Shown: positions 1 to 7,949 of the stretch, in pieces
Position numbering within the stretch: position 1 is the stretch's first letter
How the letters are laid out: each line of letters begins with the position of its first letter
Source of the DNA: Candidatus Hebobacteria bacterium
Lineage (GTDB): Bacteria > Armatimonadota > Hebobacteria > Hebobacterales > Hebobacteraceae
Length of the DNA stretch: 37,730 nt
Assembly (NCBI GenBank): GCA_029821495.1
Contig: JALGTG010000016.1
Location: forward strand, 1 to 37,730
Direction of reading: 5' to 3'
Position numbers and translations under genes: made by a program
The notes under the pieces: model-generated
The model's database searches: none
The model's input: only the letters and a program-made list of their open reading frames with translations
Told to the model about the DNA's origin: nothing

Positions 1-457
1 CCTCCCACCGCCTTTCCGGCGTCACCCGATCCAGCGCCCTGCCTATAAGCCGCTTCTCCCGCTTCGTCTCCGGCGCCGAGTACTTCGCCTCTTGCGTGCG
101 TGCCAGTCGCAGGCGCTGCACCCCGAACTCGCGCGCGCCCACCTCAATCGGCACAGGCGCCTTCCCCATCTCCCCACCGACATACTTCCAGTAGACTGTT
201 GCATGATGCGCGCCCGGCAGCGTCTTCAGCGATACTGGTAGCACCAACCCAAACGCGCCGCCGCTCGGCAGAAACTGATACGACCTCCCCTCCCACGAGC
301 ACGCCGCGCGCAGCAGCTCACCGTCAGGCTCAAACCGCATGAAGATCACCTCGCCAACGCGCGGCCGCTCCGGGGCGACAGTGATCGCCGGCCCGCCCGC
401 AGCCTCCGCGGCCCCAGACGCAAGCAGCGCGCACGCGCACGCGACTGCAGCCCTCAT
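1..457 (-). CDS. Partial secreted M23-type metallopeptidase (N-terminal part)
   Basis: The reverse strand is open from an ATG at 457 to the window edge, about 152 codons without a stop. The product starts with a short Ala/Cys-rich signal-like segment (MRAAVACACALLASGAAEAA). A beta-rich stretch follows with motifs such as CSWEGRSYQFLPSGG, then EFGVQRLRL and RVTPERRWE just before the edge. This pattern (a processing or inhibitory beta domain, then a T-P-E-R-x-W element ahead of the LytM domain) is typical of secreted M23 peptidases that cut peptidoglycan cross-links. The catalytic domain itself lies outside the window, so the family call is inferred from the N-terminal region only. The ATG overlaps a TGA of a short upstream reading frame (ATGA). 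Confidence 0.55.
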   Translation of the reverse strand, partial: MRAAVACACALLASGAAEAAGGPAITVAPERPRVGEVIFMRFEPDGELLRAACSWEGRSYQFLPSGGAFGLVLPVSLKTLPGAHHATVYWKYVGGEMGKAPVPIEVGAREFGVQRLRLARTQEAKYSAPETKREKRLIGRALDRVTPERRWE

Positions 458-793
458 CGCAGTGTGACGACGAACTTCTCGACCACATGGTCCGGGTGAT
501 ACCACTCTCTTGCGCGGCACAGTCCATCCGCTCCTAAGTCCCGTTCTCGATTCACACATCGAACATCCGCTCATGCTCGCTCCAGAAACCTCTGATTGAC
601 AACCTGATGCAGCCCGTGAAAAGCAGCGTCTGCCCTCTCAATTTGAAGTACCACAGTCTCCTCGTTCAGTAGTCCCCCGTAGCGACGACATGCACCTTCC
701 CGCCCGCCTGCATACACCCGCCGGCCACTCCAGGCGTGTGCCTCACCCGTCGCGCCTCCGCGCGCCGACCCTCGCGGCGCGCAGCAACGCGTG
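458..793. other. Intergenic stretch without a supportable gene
   Basis: Several short GC-rich frames are open here on the minus strand. One ends in EKFVVTLR at the ATGA overlap with the downstream peptidase, and another ends in LHQVVNQRFLERA. None has both a convincing start and a recognisable domain. It may be a decayed gene, but no call is justified. Confidence 0.3.
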
Positions 794-2092
794 TCACATC
801 CGACTCAACGCCTCACCTATCACGCCCAAAGCCCCATCCAGGCGGAACGCCTGGTAGTACTTCCCCATCACCTCCGCGATTGCACCCAGCACCACTCCCT
901 CCCCCTCCTCACCCGCGGCTCTCATGTTCGCGTACAGCTTCCTCCGCGCCGCCACCACCTCCGGCTTCGCCCACACATACCGGCACCCCGTCCTCACCAG
1001 CCATCCCTGCCGCTCGCGCGTCAGCTCCTCGAAACCCTTGCCCTCTTCCTGCGGTTGCCGCCACTTCTCCCACCGCCCGCTCGCTACCACCGCCGACTTC
1101 AGCGCCTCCACCATCCCCGACTCCTCCGCCACCTTCCCGTCTCGGGACAACACTGCCTCACGCTCAGCCAACTGCTCCAGCGCCCCGTACTCCGCCTCCG
1201 TGAACTCCGGCCCCACATTCGCCCCTCCCATCCCCGCCTCCGGATACGCCTCCGGATTCGACACCGAATCCGTGTAATGCCCCTTGATCGCGGACCCATA
1301 CTCCGCCGCAGCTCCCACCAACTCCCGCGCCACCGCCGGATCGAAATCAGTCGTATGCAGGTCAGTTCCCACCTTCCCCACCACGAAGCACGGCCACACA
1401 TCGTCCAGCTTCCGTGCCCGGAGGCCATCCTTCAAGCCGTCCAGGAACTGGCGAAACACCGATAGATCTGCCAATCCCCCATGCACCTCCTCCGTCCCCA
1501 CTTCATAGCTCACCGGCGGCAATCCCTTCTCCCGCCGGTGCATCTCCGCGAACTCGATCAGCTCCAGCGTCCGCTCCACCACCAGCTCGATCGGCATCAC
1601 CTGATCCTTCGGCAGCGTCCGGTCCACCGTAGGATCCACGTGCAGCAGGTCATACCCCGCATCCAGACACGCAGCCAGCGACGCCTTCACCCCCTCCATC
1701 GCCCGGTCCAGGGGCCACTCCTCCCGCGTCTGCACATCCTTCAGCCACGGCCCCCCGTGGTCCAGCCCGACCACCATCGGCCCCTCATACCCCGCCCCCT
1801 GCGCCTCCTCGCGCACGAGCCCCATGAACTCCTCCTGAGTCCAACCCGTATACCCACCATCTATGTCCACCTGATTCAGAGTCGCCGCGAAGAACAGCGG
1901 CGCATTCGCCTCCTTCGCCGCCAGCAGCGCCGCCTTCACCACCGCCTCCGAGTTCGGGCAGATCGCCAGCACGGTGGGAACTGGGCCTTCCTCACCGAAG
2001 CCCCTCCGCAGCGCGCCCAGAATCGCGTCGGCCAAAGCTAGCCCCAATCCCTCAGCACGCCTCCGAATCGCACTATCATCAGCCCGCGCCAT
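794..2092 (-). CDS. GatZ/KbaZ-like tagatose-bisphosphate aldolase, non-catalytic subunit family
   Basis: 432 residues, close to the usual 420-440 of the GatZ/KbaZ family. These TIM-barrel proteins stabilise the class II D-tagatose-1,6-bisphosphate aldolase GatY/KbaY in cytosolic sugar catabolism. Recognisable segments are an N-terminal PTVLAICPNSEAVVKAAL, the VVGLDHGGPW loop, DLLHVDPTVDRTLP, YEVGTEEVHGG and the GGANVGPEFTEAEY segment near residue 290. The ATG at 2092 has a strong AGGAGGT site about 7 nt upstream. No GatY partner is in the window, so the enzyme may act alone or on another sugar phosphate. The gene lies beyond the terminator that closes the acetyl-CoA operon and is probably transcribed separately. 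Confidence 0.82.
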   Translation of the reverse strand: MARADDSAIRRRAEGLGLALADAILGALRRGFGEEGPVPTVLAICPNSEAVVKAALLAAKEANAPLFFAATLNQVDIDGGYTGWTQEEFMGLVREEAQGAGYEGPMVVGLDHGGPWLKDVQTREEWPLDRAMEGVKASLAACLDAGYDLLHVDPTVDRTLPKDQVMPIELVVERTLELIEFAEMHRREKGLPPVSYEVGTEEVHGGLADLSVFRQFLDGLKDGLRARKLDDVWPCFVVGKVGTDLHTTDFDPAVARELVGAAAEYGSAIKGHYTDSVSNPEAYPEAGMGGANVGPEFTEAEYGALEQLAEREAVLSRDGKVAEESGMVEALKSAVVASGRWEKWRQPQEEGKGFEELTRERQGWLVRTGCRYVWAKPEVVAARRKLYANMRAAGEEGEGVVLGAIAEVMGKYYQAFRLDGALGVIGEALSRM

Positions 2093-2321
2093 GAACCTAC
2101 CTCCTGCGGCTGCTCTATTCAGCGTGGAAAGCCGCGAATCCCCTTAGCGGCTGGTTGATGCAGCGACTCGTCGCCGAGATGAAACGGCTCGGCCCGCGCA
2201 TCAGAACCTTCCGGGAGCCAATCCCACAGCCCCCGCGCGCTCTTCGTCGGCTGCGGCCGGCCCATCCTCGGCCTCATCTTCGACATCCCCACCTACAGCT
2301 TCTGGGGCCTGTGGCAAAACC
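2093..2321. other. Intergenic region upstream of the GatZ-like gene
   Basis: This stretch should hold the promoter of the GatZ-like gene, since a terminator lies just beyond it. No clear -10/-35 pair is visible. The plus strand has short open frames, including one reading ALFVGCGRPILGLIFDIPTY, which could be a gene remnant. There is no start, ribosome site or recognisable family to support it. Confidence 0.3.
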
Positions 2322-2345
2322 GTAGGGCAGGGCGAATCCCCTGCC
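2322..2345. repeat. Palindromic repeat (GGCAGGG stem)
   Basis: A GTAGG lead-in is followed by GGCAGGG (2326-2332), a 6-nt loop and CCCTGCC (2339-2345), a perfect 7-bp stem. Lead-in and stem type match the repeats concentrated in the hyp locus 20 kb away, so I place it in the same family. Confidence 0.6.
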
Positions 2346-2362
2346 GATCACCCCAAGCAAAA

Positions 2363-2389
2363 CAGGGCAGAAGACGCGCTTCTGCCCTG
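2363..2389 (-). terminator. Rho-independent terminator of the acetyl-CoA operon
   Basis: A perfect 11-bp inverted repeat, CAGGGCAGAAG (2363-2373) and CTTCTGCCCTG (2379-2389), encloses a 5-nt loop. Read on the minus strand it is followed at once by TTTTGCTT. It begins about 30 nt after the stop of the DUF166 gene, which is where the end of the long minus-strand transcript is expected. The T-tract separates it from the hyp-locus repeats, which lack one. Confidence 0.75.
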
Positions 2390-2420
2390 CTAACAGCGTC
2401 TGCCTGAAGCCCTCCCTCTT

Positions 2421-3116
2421 CTAGCTCCCCTTCCGCGCCTCCTCCAGCGCCTCCCTCACCCGATCTCGGATCAGGTACAGCGACGCGTGCATCACCGTCT
2501 CACCTGTTGCCGGGTCCATGCTCATCGACGCCAGGCACGGATACCCATGATGCAACTGCCCCGCCTTCTCCGGCAGCGAATCGTCGGCCGGCAGCCCCAC
2601 CAGCTTCTCCCCCACGAAGTCCGTCAGCCCGCACGGCGACCCCCGCACCACCTCCACCGCCGCCACCTCCCCGCCCTCCACCCGCAGCCTCAACGTGGGC
2701 TTCCCAGTCCTGAATTGATCGCAGAACTCCGCTACGGCCGGCGTGCCCGGGTCGAGCGCACAGAACGGCTTCGGAAACGCCGACTCGATGTCATTGCTGG
2801 CGCACGCCTGCGTCACCTGTCGCTGAAGACCGGGCTTGATCCAGTTCGGATCCTCGATCGGCGCGATCAGCGCTCGCGTGCTGCCACCGCCAACCATGTT
2901 CGGGATCTCGAGCAGCAGCTCAGGATGAAGGTTGATCGCAATGATGACGTCGCCGGCCCCCAGCTCCGAGGGCAGATACTCCGACGCGTCATCCAGCACC
3001 GGCGGCAGCGAACTTGGCACTTGGTAAACGTCGACGCTTCCCGGCGAAACCGCCGACAAGTGCGCGAACACCCGCCCGAAGTAGTGCCCCCCAACGTGGA
3101 TGATCTCTACACGCAC
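2421..3116 (-). CDS. DUF166 family protein (annotated in archaea as thymidylate synthase-like)
   Basis: 231 residues matching my memory of the DUF166 family, best known from methanogens, whose function is not established. Visible traits are an N-terminal RVEIIHVGGHYFGRVF strand-loop, AINLHPELLLEIP near residue 60, APIEDPNWIKPGL near 85 and several cysteines in conserved-looking contexts (QACASNDIESAFPKPFC, SPCGLTDF, YPCLASMSMDP), which would suit metal or cofactor binding. The start is a GTG with AGGAGG about 8 nt upstream. The gene sits 16 nt after acsE and is the last gene before the terminator, so it is very likely cotranscribed with the CODH/ACS genes. That context suggests a role in methyl or corrinoid metabolism, but this is inference. 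Confidence 0.7.
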   Translation of the reverse strand: MRVEIIHVGGHYFGRVFAHLSAVSPGSVDVYQVPSSLPPVLDDASEYLPSELGAGDVIIAINLHPELLLEIPNMVGGGSTRALIAPIEDPNWIKPGLQRQVTQACASNDIESAFPKPFCALDPGTPAVAEFCDQFRTGKPTLRLRVEGGEVAAVEVVRGSPCGLTDFVGEKLVGLPADDSLPEKAGQLHHGYPCLASMSMDPATGETVMHASLYLIRDRVREALEEARKGS

Positions 3117-3132
3117 TGCCCGTCCTCCTGCT

Positions 3133-3930
3133 TCATCCGGCCGCCGATGCCCGGTACGCCTTCAGAAAATCATCCGCGTACACCGCCCGGTTCATCAGCA
3201 GCTCGGCCGTGATCATAGCGTCCATCAACTCCGTGTCCAGCACATCCACTATGGCCGCGTCCATCCCGGCCGCCAGCGCCATCACCAGGTACGTCCGGTT
3301 GATCAGCTCCCGCTGCGTCGTTCCCTGCGACACATTGCTCAACCCCAACACCGTCTTCGGCGGCGGGTCGGACAGCAGCTTGACGCTCCGGATCGCCTCC
3401 AGCACATGCCCCGGCGTTGGCTGCGTCACATTCACCGGCAGTATCACCGCATCGATCATCAGCCGATCCGTCGGCAGCCCCTTCTCCATCGCCGCGGCCA
3501 CCGCCCGCAGCGCAATCTCGCTCCGCCCGTTCGCATCGCGCGGTATCCCGTTCTCGTCAATCGTCAGCGCAATCAGCGAGGCCTCATACTCGATCGCCAT
3601 CGGAACGTACACATCCAACTGCTCTTGCTGGCCCTTCGCGGAGTTGATGATCGCCCCCGGCCCCGACAGCTCCAGCCCGCGCCTCATCACCTCGGGCTTC
3701 GTCGTGTCGATCGCCAGCGGCGCATCCGTCACCTCCCGGATCGCCTTCACCAACCACTCCATCGCCGCCAGCGGCTCCGCCGCCGCCGGGCCCACATTCA
3801 CATCCAGCGCCTGCGCCCCTGCCTTGAGCTGCTCCCGCGCCAGCCCCTGAATTGGCTCTGGATTCTGCTCCTTGATCGCGGCCGCGACCGCCCTGAACAT
3901 CCCGTTGATGCGTTCACCGATGGCGTACAT
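3133..3930 (-). CDS. acsE: 5-methyltetrahydrofolate:corrinoid/Fe-S protein methyltransferase
   Basis: 265 residues, the normal size for AcsE (MeTr). The enzyme moves the methyl group from N5-methyl-THF to Co(I) of the corrinoid iron-sulfur protein AcsCD, joining the methyl branch to acetyl-CoA synthesis. It is a single pterin-binding TIM barrel: MYAIGERINGMF at the N terminus, ALDVNVGPAA (about 39-48), LAIDTTKPEVMRRGLE (about 72-87), GAIINSAKG near 95 and the TVLGLSNVSQGTTQRE loop near 200. The ATG has a strong AGGAGGG site that overlaps the end of acsD. Position between acsD and the DUF166 gene supports the call. Confidence 0.95.
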   Translation of the reverse strand: MYAIGERINGMFRAVAAAIKEQNPEPIQGLAREQLKAGAQALDVNVGPAAAEPLAAMEWLVKAIREVTDAPLAIDTTKPEVMRRGLELSGPGAIINSAKGQQEQLDVYVPMAIEYEASLIALTIDENGIPRDANGRSEIALRAVAAAMEKGLPTDRLMIDAVILPVNVTQPTPGHVLEAIRSVKLLSDPPPKTVLGLSNVSQGTTQRELINRTYLVMALAAGMDAAIVDVLDTELMDAMITAELLMNRAVYADDFLKAYRASAAG

Positions 3931-3934
3931 GACC

Positions 3935-4906
3935 CTATCCCTCCTGCTTGACGAGTGAATCGATTGTGTTACGCACTATCTCCACCGCACGCGGATGCCA
4001 CATCACCAGGATGTGCGTCCCCGCATGCAGGAAGCAAGTCGCCGTTGTCGCCTCCCACGCAATCCCCCGCTCCGCCGCATCCCCCCACTCCGGCGCCGTC
4101 GCCTCATCCGCGCGCGCCTCCTTCGCCTTCCAGCACTCCGGCCCCACTAGAGCCAGCATCGGCATCGACAGCGTACGGTCCGCCGAGAGCGCCGCCAACC
4201 GTGTCCGCTCCATGATTGAGTACGCGTACTCCATCCCATACCCCAGGCCCCCAGTTGCCTGGTACATCACAATCCGCGACAGATCCAGCCCCATCTCCGA
4301 CACCAGGATGTTGACCTGCTTCTGAATATTGATGTCCAGCGGCGCCTCCGCCAGCAGCTTGTGATTGTCCGCTATGCACGCCGCCGTGATCGTCCTGTAG
4401 TTGTCCTCCGTCGCCGTCCCCAGCAGACAGTTCTCCCCCGCCGCCACCTCGCTGCATCGCGGCATGATCTCGTTGTCCTTATCCGCCTCGCCGCATCCCC
4501 AGATTATCAGCGGAACCCCCACCGCCTCCATCACCGCCTTCACTGTCTGCGCACACTCCTCCGCAGAGCGGTCCTGCTGGTCGGGATGCGCTCCCACCAG
4601 ATGCAGCGAGATCATGTCGGCCCCGAACTCATCTACGCACTTCCGTGCCCACCCCGCAACGTCACCGCACACATCCCCCACCGCCTCTTGCATCGGCCCC
4701 GGCCACTCCTCCGGAGGCACGTCGAGAACCTCCATCGCAATCGCCGGCCGGTGTGGCATCTCTCCCTCGAAGTGCAAGAACGGCAGCGCGGTCTCTCCCC
4801 CAACCGTCACCGTGGACAGGCGCGTGCCCCCCTCATCCGCGGTCGCGCCTATCGTCACCGTGTTCACCGCACTGCTTGACTTCTCCACAGGCATCTCGAA
4901 TGGCAT
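3935..4906 (-). CDS. acsD: Corrinoid/iron-sulfur protein small subunit
   Basis: 323 residues from the ATG at 4906 (a GTG directly upstream at 4909 is an alternative). AcsD is the delta subunit of the CODH/ACS system. With AcsC it forms the heterodimeric corrinoid protein that carries the methyl group between AcsE and AcsB. It is a TIM barrel without its own iron-sulfur cluster. Family segments include PHRPAIAMEVLDVPPEEWP, FGADMISLHLVGAHPD, PLIIWGCGEADKD, INIQKQVNILVSEMGLD and MYQATGGLGYGMEYAYS. It stands immediately upstream of acsE, with 4 nt between coding regions, and downstream of the BioD-like gene. Confidence 0.94.
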   Translation of the reverse strand: MPFEMPVEKSSSAVNTVTIGATADEGGTRLSTVTVGGETALPFLHFEGEMPHRPAIAMEVLDVPPEEWPGPMQEAVGDVCGDVAGWARKCVDEFGADMISLHLVGAHPDQQDRSAEECAQTVKAVMEAVGVPLIIWGCGEADKDNEIMPRCSEVAAGENCLLGTATEDNYRTITAACIADNHKLLAEAPLDINIQKQVNILVSEMGLDLSRIVMYQATGGLGYGMEYAYSIMERTRLAALSADRTLSMPMLALVGPECWKAKEARADEATAPEWGDAAERGIAWEATTATCFLHAGTHILVMWHPRAVEIVRNTIDSLVKQEG

Positions 4907-4934
4907 CACTCTCTACCTCTCTCAGGGTCCTTCA

Positions 4935-6008
4935 TCACCCCCGCCTCACCCCAACGACGTCTAGCAGTCTGTCCATGTCCACATGCTCTTGAAACAGTGC
5001 CCGCGCCCGCCTCACCTTCGCGTCCTCTCTCACCCGGATCCGCCCCGTCATCTGCTCCACACGCGCCACCGTCGCCAGCGTGTCGTGCGGAGCCAGCAAC
5101 AGCGGCACCCCAAGCTGTTGCGCGCGCTGCACAATCACCCCGCTCGGGTAGATGTTGCCCGTCAGCACCACCGCCTTCGTCGCCGTCTGCAGCGCCGCCA
5201 GCTGTATGTCCGCGCGGTCGCCTCCCGTTATCACCGCTTTGTCAGCCAGCTGCCGGAAATACTTGGCCGCACTCGCCACCCCCATTGCCCCAACGACGAA
5301 GTGCACGATCAGCTGGTCCAGAGCCTTCTCACAGCAAAGCAGCTTCGCTGGCAGATGCTCCGTCAGGTCCCGCACCGTCACCGCACCCAGCAGGTCGTCC
5401 TTCGGCAGCGCCCCCAGCACCGGAATCCCCCGCGCGGCCAAGTGCTTCCCCAGCGGCCCCGCAAGCGCCTCCCGGTCGTCCGCTCCGACGAAGTTGAAGA
5501 TCACCCCCCGCAGCCGCTCGCCCATCAGCCGCTGCGCCAGCAGCACCTCCTCCACCGTCACATCCGCCGCAGACTTCGCCACCACCAGCACCGCAGCATC
5601 CAGTAGCTCCGAGACCGCGGGCGCAGACAACCCCAGCACCGAGCCCCGCGCCAGATCCCCCACCCCCCCGGCCAACACCACATCCCGCCCCTCCGCCACC
5701 CGCGCATACGCCTCCGTGATCCGCTCCCCCAGACCCGCCACCTCGCCCCGCATCGCCCGCTCCATCAACTCGCCAGTCAGCAGCACTGGGCAGATCGCAT
5801 CCAGCGGCGTCTCCGGATTCAGTCGCCTTGTGATGAAATACGCGTCCTCATCGGTCGTTGCCCCCGCCACCTCGTGCGGCAGCGTCCCCAGCGGCTTGAA
5901 ATACCCCACCCGCAGCCCCGCCTCCCGCAACTCCATCCCGAGCGCGAGCGCGGTCAGCGACTTCCCCGAAAACGAGTCTACCGATACTACGTACACTGGC
6001 TGACTCAT
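4935..6008 (-). CDS. BioD-like P-loop NTPase with C-terminal DRTGG domain
   Basis: 357 residues. The N-terminal half is a P-loop domain like the BioD-like region of some phosphate acetyltransferases, with a variant Walker A in VVSVDSFSGKSLTALALGM and VGYFKPLGTLPHEVAG. The C-terminal half has the DRTGG signature, KAVITGGDRADIQLAALQ (about 258-275) and VLTGNIYPSGVIVQRAQ. There is no phosphotransacetylase catalytic domain. Its ATG overlaps the acsV stop (ATGA), so the two are probably translationally coupled. Many acs clusters carry a nickel-insertion ATPase (CooC/AcsF) in this neighbourhood and none is present here. The protein could be a stand-in or an acetyl-phosphate/nucleotide sensor; both are inference. 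Confidence 0.75.
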   Translation of the reverse strand: MSQPVYVVSVDSFSGKSLTALALGMELREAGLRVGYFKPLGTLPHEVAGATTDEDAYFITRRLNPETPLDAICPVLLTGELMERAMRGEVAGLGERITEAYARVAEGRDVVLAGGVGDLARGSVLGLSAPAVSELLDAAVLVVAKSAADVTVEEVLLAQRLMGERLRGVIFNFVGADDREALAGPLGKHLAARGIPVLGALPKDDLLGAVTVRDLTEHLPAKLLCCEKALDQLIVHFVVGAMGVASAAKYFRQLADKAVITGGDRADIQLAALQTATKAVVLTGNIYPSGVIVQRAQQLGVPLLLAPHDTLATVARVEQMTGRIRVREDAKVRRARALFQEHVDMDRLLDVVGVRRG

Positions 6009-7906
6009 GCTGTTAGCTCCAGCTTCTCCGCCACCGAGGGGAACAACCTAAGGTCAGTGTGCGGCAGGAACAGGCCCGACACATAGGCGTCCATGTAGCT
6101 CGGAACCACACTCAGCTCGAAATTGGTCATTCGCCGTGCCAGCCCCTCCATCCGCTGCCGGGCATCTCTCCCCAGCAGCGCCAGCCGCGCCCCAGCCACC
6201 GCCGTATTCCCCACGAAGCGAATCCGGTCGAGCGCGACGTCCGGCAGCAGACCGATCAACACCGCACTCTCCGCATCCAGGTAGTTCCCAAATGCTCCGG
6301 CCACCAGAATCTGCTCCAGGTCCGACGCCTCCAGACCAAGCCCGTGCAACAGCGTCTCCGCACCCGCGTAAACGGCCGACTTCGACCGAATCAGATTCTG
6401 TATCCCATCCTCCCCAATCGAAATGTCGTCCGCTCGTCCCACCTCCTCCCCCCACACCAGGACGAACTCGGGGCGCTCATCCCGCACTCGCACGCGCTCA
6501 CTCCGAAAGTCCAGGTTTATCCGCCCCGCCCGGTCCAGTGCCCCCGCCCGCAGCAGCGTCGCCAGCGTGTCCACCAAACCCGACCCGCAGATCCCTCGGG
6601 CCTTGGCCCCTCCAATCGTCATGTACTCGACCTGATCCGTCTCCCGGTCGTACGATACCCGCTCCATCGCACCCACGGTCGCGTACATCCCGTACTCCAC
6701 GCCCGACCCCTCGAACGCCGGCCCCGCCGAGCACGAGCAGCACATCAGCCATTCCCGGTTGCCAATCACCATCTCCCCGTTCGTCCCCATGTCCAGGAAC
6801 AGAGTCAGCCGCGACGACTCCCCCGCTCCCACCGCCAACACCCCTGCCGTCACGTCCCCTCCCACGTAGCTCCCCACACACGGCGCCAGATGCACCGGCG
6901 CTTCCGGATGGATTCCCAACCCCACTTCCCTCGCGCGAAGCGTCGGCGGCGAGCTCACGGACGGCACGTACGGCTCCCGCCGGATCGCGGCCGGATCGAC
7001 CCCCAGAAGAAGGTGAGTCATCACTGTGTTCCCCACGCACGCCGCGGCTACGATCTCTCTGACATCGATTCCCCGCCGCTCCGCCAACTCCCGCACACAC
7101 CGGTTGACAGTGTCCCGCGCCGCCTCTCGCAGTTGAGCCAGACCGTCCGGGTGCTCCTGCGTCCAGATTATCCGGGATATCACATCCTCGCCCTGCGCCA
7201 CTTGGTCGTTCAGCGACGCACACGCATCCACGAACCCACCCGTCGCGGTGTCGATCAGATGGACCACCACCGTCGTCGTCCCGATGTCCACCGCCACCCC
7301 ATAGCTGCCCCTCCCCTCACAGGCCTCGATCCCGAAGACTTCTCCTTGCCCACCGAAATCCCCCACCAGCGCTTCTATCTCCCAGTTCTCAGCCGGGCCC
7401 ACCGCCGCTAGCGACCGCAGCGCCCCCAGCCCAACCTCGATCCCGCCGAACCTCCCCTCCGTCTCAACACGCAGCGACTCCACCAGCCGCTCCGCATCTC
7501 CCCGGCCGCCATCTTGCCCCGGCGGGCCCACTCTCAGCGCGCGTCGCGACGCCAGGGGAGTCTCCGCCTCCCTGACCGCCGTCTCCACTTGGCCCTGATC
7601 CATCAGGATCTGAAGCTCGCCCCGCTGCGACTCTACCGGCACCTCCACCACCAGATCGTCCTCCACCGTTGCCTGGCAGGCCAGCACCATCCCCTCCCCC
7701 AGCTCCTCCTTCGAGAGCTTATCGCCTGCTTGCCCACCGGTCCGGCCCAGCGTCACCATCACCTTGCACTTGCCGCACACCCCCTGCCCCCCGCACGCCG
7801 AGTCAATCGCCATGCCGGCCTCGTTGGCGACATCCAGAAGAGTCCTCCCGGACTCCACCTCTACGCACGCGCCGTCCGGCATGAAGACTACAATATGGCT
7901 GCTCAT
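6005..7906 (-). CDS. acsV: Reductive activator of the corrinoid Fe-S protein (RACo)
   Basis: 633 residues from the ATG at 7906. I rejected the 44-residue upstream extension because it runs into acsC coding sequence and MSSHIVVFMPDG is a normal ferredoxin-domain start. RACo uses ATP to drive Co(II) of AcsCD back to the active Co(I) state after accidental oxidation. Residues 1-90 form a plant-type [2Fe-2S] ferredoxin domain with cysteines at 38, 44, 47 and 77 (SACGGQGVCGKCKV and LACQA). A linker leads to an ASKHA-type ATPase with YGVAVDIGTTTVVVHL, CVGNTVMTHLLLG, LFLDMGTNGEM and VAGAFGNYLD. The gene lies between acsC and the BioD-like gene, the usual acs setting. Confidence 0.93.
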   Translation of the reverse strand: MSSHIVVFMPDGACVEVESGRTLLDVANEAGMAIDSACGGQGVCGKCKVMVTLGRTGGQAGDKLSKEELGEGMVLACQATVEDDLVVEVPVESQRGELQILMDQGQVETAVREAETPLASRRALRVGPPGQDGGRGDAERLVESLRVETEGRFGGIEVGLGALRSLAAVGPAENWEIEALVGDFGGQGEVFGIEACEGRGSYGVAVDIGTTTVVVHLIDTATGGFVDACASLNDQVAQGEDVISRIIWTQEHPDGLAQLREAARDTVNRCVRELAERRGIDVREIVAAACVGNTVMTHLLLGVDPAAIRREPYVPSVSSPPTLRAREVGLGIHPEAPVHLAPCVGSYVGGDVTAGVLAVGAGESSRLTLFLDMGTNGEMVIGNREWLMCCSCSAGPAFEGSGVEYGMYATVGAMERVSYDRETDQVEYMTIGGAKARGICGSGLVDTLATLLRAGALDRAGRINLDFRSERVRVRDERPEFVLVWGEEVGRADDISIGEDGIQNLIRSKSAVYAGAETLLHGLGLEASDLEQILVAGAFGNYLDAESAVLIGLLPDVALDRIRFVGNTAVAGARLALLGRDARQRMEGLARRMTNFELSVVPSYMDAYVSGLFLPHTDLRLFPSVAEKLELTA

Positions 7907-7949
7907 AGCAACGTGCCAATCCCGATCCGCCGCTCGCCGCCCCCGCCCC

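Noticed and set aside
458-793. Small minus-strand gene ending EKFVVTLR at the peptidase start
   Set aside because: The frame is too short, its start is doubtful and no family is recognised, despite the tidy ATGA overlap.
2200-2400. Plus-strand frame reading ALFVGCGRPILGLIFDIPTY
   Set aside because: No start or ribosome site, it runs through the repeats and terminator, and it may be chance in GC-rich DNA.
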